Origin: Candidatus Dormiibacterota bacterium
GTDB lineage: Bacteria > Chloroflexota > Dormibacteria > Aeolococcales > Aeolococcaceae
Direction of reading: 5' to 3'
Assembly: GCA_003153215.1 (NCBI GenBank)
Contig: PLXL01000022.1
Coordinates: 11,866-17,174, forward strand
DNA length: 5,309 nt
Positions 1 to 4,290 of the stretch are shown one piece after another. The notes under the pieces are model-generated. The model had not been told where the DNA came from. It made no database searches and saw only the letters and a program-made list of their open reading frames with translations. Position 1 is the stretch's first letter, and each line of letters opens with the position of its first letter. The position numbers were made by a program, and so were the translations under genes.

Positions 1-1329
1 GCCCAGGAGGAGCTCCGCTTCCAGTTGGCCCGGCCCAGCTACGAAACCTGGCTGGCCACGGCGACCCTGGTGGAGAGTGACGGCCAGCGCTTCGTGATCG
101 GTGTTCCGACCCGTCTGGCTCGGGACTGGGTCTCCGAGCGCTTCGTCTCCGTCATCCAGGAGGTTCTCTCCGGCCTCCTCGGGCACGAGTGCCAGGTCGA
201 GATCACGATCGACCCCATGGCCAGCCCTCCGCGCGACGAGCCGGCCCCCCTCAACGACTCCGACCTGGCCCCGGAGACGGACCTCGCCCCCGCCGGCGAG
301 TCCCGCCTCAATCCGAACTTCACCTTCTCCAGCTTCGTGGTCGGAAACTCGTCACGATTCGCCCACGCCGCCTGCCGTGCGGTGGCCGACGCCCCCGGCA
401 AGGCCTACAACCCGCTCTTCCTCTACGGCGGTGTGGGTCTGGGCAAGACCCACCTCATGCACGCCATCGGCCATGCCGTGCGCGAGGGTCACCGCCGCTC
501 TCCCAAGGTTGCCTACATCACCTCCGAGAAGTTCACCAACGAGATGATCACCGCGATCCAGGAGAACAAGACCAACGACTTCCGGCACCGGTACCGCACC
601 GTCGACGTCCTCCTCATCGACGACATCCAGTTCCTGGCCGGCAAGGATCGGACCCAGGAGGAGTTCTTCCACACCTTCAACGCTCTCCACGAGATCCAGA
701 AGCAGATCGTGGTGAGCAGCGACCGGCCGCCCAAGGACATCCCGACCCTCGAGGACCGCCTGCGCAGCCGCTTCGAGGGTGGCCTCATGGCCGACATCCA
801 GCCTCCCGATGTGGAGACCCGCCTCGCCATCCTCAAGACCAAGCTCGGTCCGCACAACCGCCTCGTTCCCGACGAGGTCTGCAGCTTCATCGCCCATCGC
901 ATCCAGAAGAACATCCGCGAGCTGGAGGGCGCCCTGATCCGGGTGCTCGCCCACGCATCGATCGACGGCCATGCCATCACCCTCGAGATGGCCCAGCGGA
1001 TCCTGAGCGACATCATCCCGGTGGCCGATGCCCAACCGCTCAGCATCCCCTTCATCCAGGACACGGTTGCCGAGTACTACGGCATCCCCGTCGACGAGAT
1101 GAAGGGCAAGCGCCGCGACAAGCACATCGTCTTCCCCCGCCAGGTCTCGATGTACCTCATCCGCGAGGAGACCGACTCTTCGCTCCCCGTCATCGGCGAC
1201 GCCTTCAGCGGCCGCGATCACACCACTGCGCTGCACGCCATCGACAAGATCACCGAGCTTCTCCGCGAGGACGCCCGGCTCCAGAGCGACATCCGCCAGC
1301 TCCGAGAGCGGCTCCACGCTCATGGCTGA
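1..1329 (+). CDS. dnaA: Chromosomal replication initiator protein DnaA (5' end cut off by window)
   Basis: AAA+ initiator that binds DnaA boxes at oriC and melts the origin. The frame is open from base 1 (AQEELRFQLARPSYETW), so the TTG at base 25 is an internal Leu codon and the true start lies upstream; about 442 residues are visible and only a short N-terminal piece is missing. Numbering from the first visible codon: domain I about 1-70, a short Pro/Asp/Ala-rich linker (domain II) about 72-100, then the AAA+ core starting at LNPNFTF. Walker A is GGVGLGKT (143-150), Walker B is VLLIDD (203-208), box VII Arg residues are R253 and R257, and sensor II is in NIRELEG (R306). Domain IV, from about 345, has KGKRRDKHIVFPRQ and the DNA-binding signature GRDHTT (404-409). 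One oddity is RFEGGL, where E. coli DnaA has RFGWGL (Trp to Gly). It is followed by the probable origin and dnaN. The dnaA promoter is outside the window. Confidence 0.97.
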   Translation, partial: AQEELRFQLARPSYETWLATATLVESDGQRFVIGVPTRLARDWVSERFVSVIQEVLSGLLGHECQVEITIDPMASPPRDEPAPLNDSDLAPETDLAPAGESRLNPNFTFSSFVVGNSSRFAHAACRAVADAPGKAYNPLFLYGGVGLGKTHLMHAIGHAVREGHRRSPKVAYITSEKFTNEMITAIQENKTNDFRHRYRTVDVLLIDDIQFLAGKDRTQEEFFHTFNALHEIQKQIVVSSDRPPKDIPTLEDRLRSRFEGGLMADIQPPDVETRLAILKTKLGPHNRLVPDEVCSFIAHRIQKNIRELEGALIRVLAHASIDGHAITLEMAQRILSDIIPVADAQPLSIPFIQDTVAEYYGIPVDEMKGKRRDKHIVFPRQVSMYLIREETDSSLPVIGDAFSGRDHTTALHAIDKITELLREDARLQSDIRQLRERLHAHG

Positions 1330-1450
1330 CCTCTCCACCAGCCCAGGAGCATCGGCGCCAACCCCGCCGCCAACCCTCCGCGGTGGATGGGCCAAAGCCT
1401 GTGCAGATCCTCTCGCATCCATGTGGCAAACCTGCCATCCCACCACCGGC

Positions 1451-1459
1451 TGGGGACAA
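1451..1459 (-). promoter_or_regulatory. DnaA-box-like site TTGTCCCCA
   Basis: On the minus strand this reads TTGTCCCCA, one mismatch (position 7, A to C) from the high-GC-type box TTGTCCACA and two from the E. coli box TTATCCACA. It is identical to the plus-strand site at 1501-1509 and faces it. The exact recurrence in a 277-base gap next to dnaA is the main support. The site could instead be a by-product of C-rich sequence. Confidence 0.55.
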
Positions 1460-1483
1460 CCCCTCCGGGCAGGCTCCGTTCCT

Positions 1484-1515
1484 CCCCAGCCCCACCCCGG
1501 TTGTCCCCAACCCCC
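1484..1515 (-). other. G-quadruplex-forming motif (five G-tracts) in the probable origin
   Basis: The plus strand has C-tracts at 1484-1487, 1490-1493, 1495-1498, 1505-1508 (four each) and 1511-1515 (five), separated by 2, 1, 6 and 2 bases. The minus strand therefore carries five G-tracts of four or more with short loops, well inside the usual rule of at least four tracts of three or more G with loops of 1-7. The plus strand could form an i-motif. The motif is seen directly; whether it folds in the cell is unknown. It overlaps the DnaA-box-like site at 1501-1509. Confidence 0.7.
1501..1509 (+). promoter_or_regulatory. DnaA-box-like site TTGTCCCCA
   Basis: Exact copy of the minus-strand site at 1451-1459, with starts 50 bases apart. 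It differs from TTGTCCACA only at position 7. It lies inside the C-tract cluster that forms the G-quadruplex motif on the other strand, so DnaA binding and G4 folding would be mutually exclusive here. The functional call is inferred. Confidence 0.55.
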
Positions 1516-1533
1516 TGTATTCAGAAACCGCGG

Positions 1534-1542
1534 TTATCCCCC
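1534..1542 (+). promoter_or_regulatory. Degenerate DnaA-box-like site TTATCCCCC
   Basis: Matches the E. coli box TTATCCACA at seven of nine positions, mismatching at 7 and 9, including the conserved TTATCC core. It starts 33 bases after the TTGTCCCCA box at 1501, close to three helical turns. Its first two bases are the end of a perfect 10-base palindrome, AACCGCGGTT (1526-1535). Binding is likely weaker than at the exact copies, if it occurs. Confidence 0.4.
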
Positions 1543-1544
1543 GC

Positions 1545-1553
1545 TTGCCCACC
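1545..1553 (+). promoter_or_regulatory. Degenerate DnaA-box-like site TTGCCCACC
   Basis: Matches TTGTCCACA at seven of nine positions, mismatching at 4 and 9. It starts 11 bases, about one helical turn, after the site at 1534 and points the same way, directly next to the AT-rich stretch. Alone it is a weak match; the spacing and position make it worth listing. Confidence 0.3.
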
Positions 1554-1554
1554 C

Positions 1555-1577
1555 CTATTAATCTCTTCTTATCTCTA
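1555..1577 (+). other. Candidate DNA-unwinding element: AT- and pyrimidine-rich stretch
   Basis: This is the most AT-rich short stretch in the gap and lies right beside the last box-like site. It can be read as two related 10-mers, CTATTAATCT (1555-1564) and CTTCTTATCT (1565-1574), identical at seven of ten positions, followed by CTA. Several triplets (CTA, TTA, CTT, CTT, CTA) are complementary to the 3'-(G/A)A(T/A)-5' DnaA-trio motif described for bacterial origins, but interrupting ATCT tetramers break the register. The stretch could equally supply the -10 region of a dnaN promoter. Confidence 0.4.
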
Positions 1578-1591
1578 CACTGTCACCACCC

Positions 1592-1597
1592 AAGGAG
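1592..1597 (+). promoter_or_regulatory. Ribosome binding site of dnaN
   Basis: AAGGAG lies nine bases upstream of the GTG at 1607. It is a near-canonical Shine-Dalgarno sequence and is the reason for choosing that GTG as the dnaN start, even though this gives the protein an N-terminal extension. Confidence 0.7.
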
Positions 1598-1606
1598 TCC
1601 TCTCCG

Positions 1607-2764
1607 GTGAACAACTGGCCTTCCGGTACGAGCACCCATACCGCTCTGCGCTGCACGGTGTCCCCGTTCGCACTCAGCTCCTCGCTCAGCCTGGTATCCC
1701 GCGCAGTCTCGCCACGCTCCACGCTGCCCGTGCTGAGCAACGTCCTGCTCGAGACCGAGGCGGAGGGACTGCGGGTCACCGCCACCAACCTCGACCTGAC
1801 GATCAGCGCCCTGGTGGCGGCGACCGTGCTGGAGGAAGGACGCGTGACCGTCCCCGCACGCCTTCTCGCCGAGTACATCGCCTCCCTCGATGATGCGACC
1901 TGCACCATGGAGGTCGAGGAGCGAACGCAGATGCTCCGGATCACCTCCGGAGTCCAGAAGACCAACCTTCACGGCATCGACGCGGTGGAATTCCCGCCGC
2001 TGCCGGCGCGAGAGACGGCACCCGCGTTCGAGGTCGACGCGGCCGCGCTGCAGCAGGCCATCACCCAGACGGCCGTCGCCGCCTCCGGTGATGAGCAGAC
2101 CCCCGTTCTCACCGGGGTCCTGCTGCACATCGAGGGCTCGCAGCTCACCCTGGTGGCAACCGATCGTCACCGTCTCGCCGTGAAGAAGCTCGAAGCGCAG
2201 GTGCTCACGGAGGGAGTCGTCAGCGGGACGGTCATCGTGCCGGCGCGGCATCTCGGAGAGCTCGCCCGAGCCATCAATCCCACTCGCCCGCGGGTCGGAG
2301 TCGCGTTCAGCGACGCGCGCAACCAGGTCTTCTTCAGCCTCCGCGACATGGAGATCTCGTCTCGCCTCATCGAGGGCAACTATCCCAACTACACGCAGGT
2401 GATCCCAGCGCACTCCACGACCACTGTCGTGCTCTCCAAAGAACTCCTGCTCAAGAGCGCAAAGACGGCCGCGGTGCTGGCTCGGGACGCCTCCAACCCT
2501 GTCCGTCTCCGGGCGGGGAAGGGAGAGCTGGAGCTGCTGGCGCAGGCCGCGGAGGTGGGCGACCACGACGCCCCGCTGCCGGCGAAGGTCGACGGAGAGG
2601 AGGTCCAGGTGGCCTTCAACGCCCGTTACCTGCTCGACGCCCTGCAAGCCATCGACGGCGAGGACGCCGAGCTGGCTCTCAACGGTCCGCTCCAGCCGGC
2701 GGTGGTCCGCGCCCAGGGACGCGACGACTACCTCTGCGTCATCATGCCGGTCCGGGTGCCCTAG
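1607..2764 (+). CDS. dnaN: DNA polymerase III beta subunit (sliding clamp)
   Basis: Ring-forming processivity clamp that tethers the replicative polymerase and other clamp-binding proteins to DNA. The 385 residues fit the three-repeat clamp fold. Clamp-typical segments are CTVSPFALSSSLSLVSRAV followed by LPVLSNVLLE near the N terminus, ATDRHRLA in the middle, IEGNYPNY, and the C-terminal YLCVIMPVRVP; MPVR (380-383) corresponds to the end of the hydrophobic partner-binding pocket (MPMRL in E. coli). The start is GTG, chosen for the AAGGAG nine bases upstream. It adds about 14 Ser/Thr-containing residues (MNNWPSGTSTHTAL) before the usual first strand, and no ATG, GTG or TTG lies at the conventional start position. 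It is downstream of dnaA and the probable origin, and ends three bases short of the end of the convergent dciA-like gene. Confidence 0.97.
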   Translation: MNNWPSGTSTHTALRCTVSPFALSSSLSLVSRAVSPRSTLPVLSNVLLETEAEGLRVTATNLDLTISALVAATVLEEGRVTVPARLLAEYIASLDDATCTMEVEERTQMLRITSGVQKTNLHGIDAVEFPPLPARETAPAFEVDAAALQQAITQTAVAASGDEQTPVLTGVLLHIEGSQLTLVATDRHRLAVKKLEAQVLTEGVVSGTVIVPARHLGELARAINPTRPRVGVAFSDARNQVFFSLRDMEISSRLIEGNYPNYTQVIPAHSTTTVVLSKELLLKSAKTAAVLARDASNPVRLRAGKGELELLAQAAEVGDHDAPLPAKVDGEEVQVAFNARYLLDALQAIDGEDAELALNGPLQPAVVRAQGRDDYLCVIMPVRVP

Positions 2765-2767
2765 CCA

Positions 2768-3100
2768 TCAGCTCATGGCGGTGAAGCGCAACCGTTTCAC
2801 CTCGTCTCCGCCCATGCGCGAGTTCAGAGCGCGGACGATGGTGGGCATCTCGAGCTGGAGCTGCTGAGCCAGCGCACCATTCCGGGTGGCGACCAGAACC
2901 GTGCCCCGTTGCAGCGAGAGTGCCTCGCAGAGGGGCGCCACCGCCGGCCCCACCACTTCTGCAAACGCGTCGCGCAACTGAACTTCGCGAACCTCGCGCT
3001 GCACCCCCAGCCTGCGCAGCGCCGTACCGAGCACCTCCGTGATGTGGAGCGGTCCCGGCTCGCGCGCTGGGCGCCGGTCGGGATCCATCCCGTCACTCAT
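2768..3100 (-). CDS. dciA: DciA-like (DUF721) replication protein
   Basis: Small protein of 110 residues with a DUF721/DciA-type domain over about residues 19-107. DciA is the widespread ancestral helicase loader/operator that acts with DnaB at initiation. Family-like features are the ITEVLGTALRRLGV opening helix, AEVVGPAVAPLCEALSL, RGTVLVATRNGALAQQLQLEMPTIVRALN, and the final strand EVKRLRF. The start is the ATG at 3100, whose ATGA overlaps the recF stop; a longer in-frame start at 3175 would run into recF, and another ATG sits at 3088. Only a weak ribosome site precedes it, so translation is probably coupled to recF. Two positions often Trp in this family are Phe (F46) and Leu (L77). The recF-dciA pairing is common and supports the assignment. 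The family call is by sequence pattern; function is inferred. Confidence 0.82.
   Translation of the reverse strand: MSDGMDPDRRPAREPGPLHITEVLGTALRRLGVQREVREVQLRDAFAEVVGPAVAPLCEALSLQRGTVLVATRNGALAQQLQLEMPTIVRALNSRMGGDEVKRLRFTAMS
2780..2801 (+). terminator. Possible dnaN terminator hairpin inside the end of dciA
   Basis: In plus-strand RNA, GGTGAAGCG (2780-2788) can pair with CGTTTCACC (2793-2801) around a CAAC tetraloop: nine pairs with one G-U. It starts 15 bases after the dnaN stop. The following bases (TCGTCTCC) are only weakly U-containing, so it is at best an imperfect intrinsic terminator. In the minus-strand transcript the G-U becomes an A-C mismatch, so the fold favours the dnaN direction. 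The bases also encode the C-terminal VKRLRFT of the DciA-like protein. Confidence 0.35.
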
Positions 3101-4290
3101 CCCGCGATGACCGTGCCCTGGCGCACCAGGAAGTGGCGGGACGGATGAGCCCCGAATTGGTACTCGTCGCTGCACGTCACCAGCGTCTGCGGTGCCTCAC
3201 CGCGAGCCGAGAGTGCGGAGAGAAGGTGCTCCCGGCGGGCGGGGTCGAGCTCGCTGAGGACGTCGTCCAAGAGCAGGATGGGCATGCGCTCGGCGCGAGC
3301 GCCGACCAGGCGAACCTCGGCAATCTTGGTCGCCAGTACTGCACTCCGCTGCTGCCCCTGGGAGGCGGTGGAGCGGGCCGGACGGCCGTTAAGGACAAAC
3401 TCGAGATCGTCCCGATGAGGTCCGACGACGCTCGTGCCGCGGGCAAGCTCCTCGCCGTGGGCGCGCGCCAGCGCGCTGGTCAGCGCCGCCAGCACCTGCT
3501 CGCGATCGTTGCTCGTCGCCCCCGACTGGGGGGCGTAGCGGAGTTCCAGCGAATCGGCCTCCTCGCTGATCTCCGCCATCGCCGCGGCCGCCAACGGGGC
3601 CAGCGCCCCGACCAGCTCGGTTCGCGCCACCTGCACCGCCGCACCATGGCGGAGGAGAGCGTCGTCGAAGGGCCGGAGCTGGTCGGCGGGGCCGCCCCCG
3701 TCATGCAGACGTCGCAGCAGCGAATTGCGCTGTTCGAGCACCCGCCGGTAGCGGATCAGCTCGTCCGCGACGGCACGGTCGAGCTGGGACACCAGGATGT
3801 CGAGGAGCCGGCGACGAGCCTCTGGCCCGGCTTTCACCAGCTGAAGGTCGTCCGGCCAGAAGAGCACCACCGGCCACCGCCCGATGAGGTCGCGCGGGGC
3901 GATCGGGTGACCGTCACGCGTCGTGGTTCGCGAGACGCGTGGAGCGGCGTCGCGCCCGGGCGGGTGGGCGAGTTCGGCGTCGCGGGTGCGGCGGAGCCTC
4001 AGGGCCAGGGTCTCGGAGAGGGACCTCCTGACCAGCACGCCATCCACGGCTGCCTCCTCCGATCCCCAGCGGAGCAGCTCCGCCGGGGTGCTGGTGCGCG
4101 GCGACTTGGTGAGGAGAAGGGTGGCGACGGCCTCCAGAAGGTTGGTCTTGCCCTGGGCGTTCTCCCCGACAAAGACGTTGAGCCCGGGTCCGAGGGGCAG
4201 GTTCAACTCCGTGTAGTTCCGGAAGTTGTAGAGGCGGAGATGGGTCAGCCCCCCCGCCTCCGCCGAGGACGCCGGCCCCGGCGGGGTCAT
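3097..4290 (-). CDS. recF: DNA replication and repair protein RecF
   Basis: SMC-like ATPase that, with RecO and RecR, directs RecA loading at single-strand gaps and helps stalled forks recover. The 397 residues carry LRLYNFRNY near the N terminus, Walker A GENAQGKT (42-49), the RecF-typical FWPDDLQLVKAGPEARRRLLD and YRRVLEQRNSLLRRL segments, VGPHRDDLEF, the ABC signature SQGQQR (310-315), and Walker B/D-loop LLLDDVLSELD with D342 and D343. The ATG at 4290 overlaps the upstream glycosyltransferase stop as ATGA, and the recF stop overlaps the dciA start the same way. This start gives about 14 Pro/Ala/Ser/Gly-rich residues before the usual RecF beginning, with no ATG, GTG or TTG codon in between. 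RecF more often lies downstream of dnaN in the same direction; here it faces dnaN. Confidence 0.96.
   Translation of the reverse strand: MTPPGPASSAEAGGLTHLRLYNFRNYTELNLPLGPGLNVFVGENAQGKTNLLEAVATLLLTKSPRTSTPAELLRWGSEEAAVDGVLVRRSLSETLALRLRRTRDAELAHPPGRDAAPRVSRTTTRDGHPIAPRDLIGRWPVVLFWPDDLQLVKAGPEARRRLLDILVSQLDRAVADELIRYRRVLEQRNSLLRRLHDGGGPADQLRPFDDALLRHGAAVQVARTELVGALAPLAAAAMAEISEEADSLELRYAPQSGATSNDREQVLAALTSALARAHGEELARGTSVVGPHRDDLEFVLNGRPARSTASQGQQRSAVLATKIAEVRLVGARAERMPILLLDDVLSELDPARREHLLSALSARGEAPQTLVTCSDEYQFGAHPSRHFLVRQGTVIAG

Larger units (their letters stand above)
1451..1509. repeat. 11-base perfect inverted repeat carrying the two DnaA-box-like sites
   Basis: TGGGGACAACC (1451-1461) and GGTTGTCCCCA (1499-1509) are exact reverse complements separated by 37 bases. 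The arms extend two bases beyond the 9-base box on the inner side and stop there. With a 37-base loop it is more likely a pair of facing protein sites than a hairpin. Confidence 0.7.
1330..1606. other. oriC: Probable chromosomal replication origin (oriC) in the dnaA-dnaN gap
   Basis: This 277-base gap between dnaA and dnaN has no convincing gene. It holds two exact copies of TTGTCCCCA in opposite orientation, two looser DnaA-box-like sequences on the plus strand, a C-rich plus-strand stretch, and an AT/pyrimidine-rich stretch at 1555-1577. Position between dnaA and dnaN, a box cluster and an adjacent AT-rich element are the established features of many bacterial origins. Plus-strand G/C composition also changes sign across this part of the window. 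The left part (1330-1420) holds only a short direct repeat, GCCAACCC at 1357-1364 and 1369-1376. That the gap is an origin is an inference from layout and motifs; there is no direct evidence of initiation. It must also contain whatever promoter serves dnaN if dnaN is not read through from dnaA. Confidence 0.75.

Noticed and set aside
25..27. TTG as the dnaA start codon
   Set aside because: The frame is open upstream to base 1 and encodes DnaA domain I residues (EELRFQL), so this is an internal Leu.
1422..1430. Minus-strand TTTGCCACA as another DnaA box
   Set aside because: Mismatches at positions 3 and 4 in the core; too weak to call, although it lies in the right gap.
352..1446. Minus-strand open frame of 364 codons opposite dnaA
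   Set aside because: Mirror frame of a clear gene, with Val/Asp/Gly/Leu-rich composition and no family signature.
1576..1581. TACACT as the -10 of a dnaN promoter
   Set aside because: Four of six bases fit and the position is suitable, but no -35 at proper spacing is visible; TTGCCC at 1545 is 25 bases away.
189..1610. Long plus-strand open frame in another register over dnaA and the gap
   Set aside because: Very Arg/Pro/His-rich, resembles no known family, and arises from few stop codons in GC-rich DNA over a certain dnaA gene.
1583..2647. Minus-strand open frame of 354 codons opposite dnaN
   Set aside because: Mirror frame of a clear gene; no motifs or ribosome site recognised.
3101..3175. 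Longer start for the dciA-like gene at 3175
   Set aside because: It would overlap recF by about 80 bases with non-domain sequence; the ATGA overlap at 3100 is the better start.
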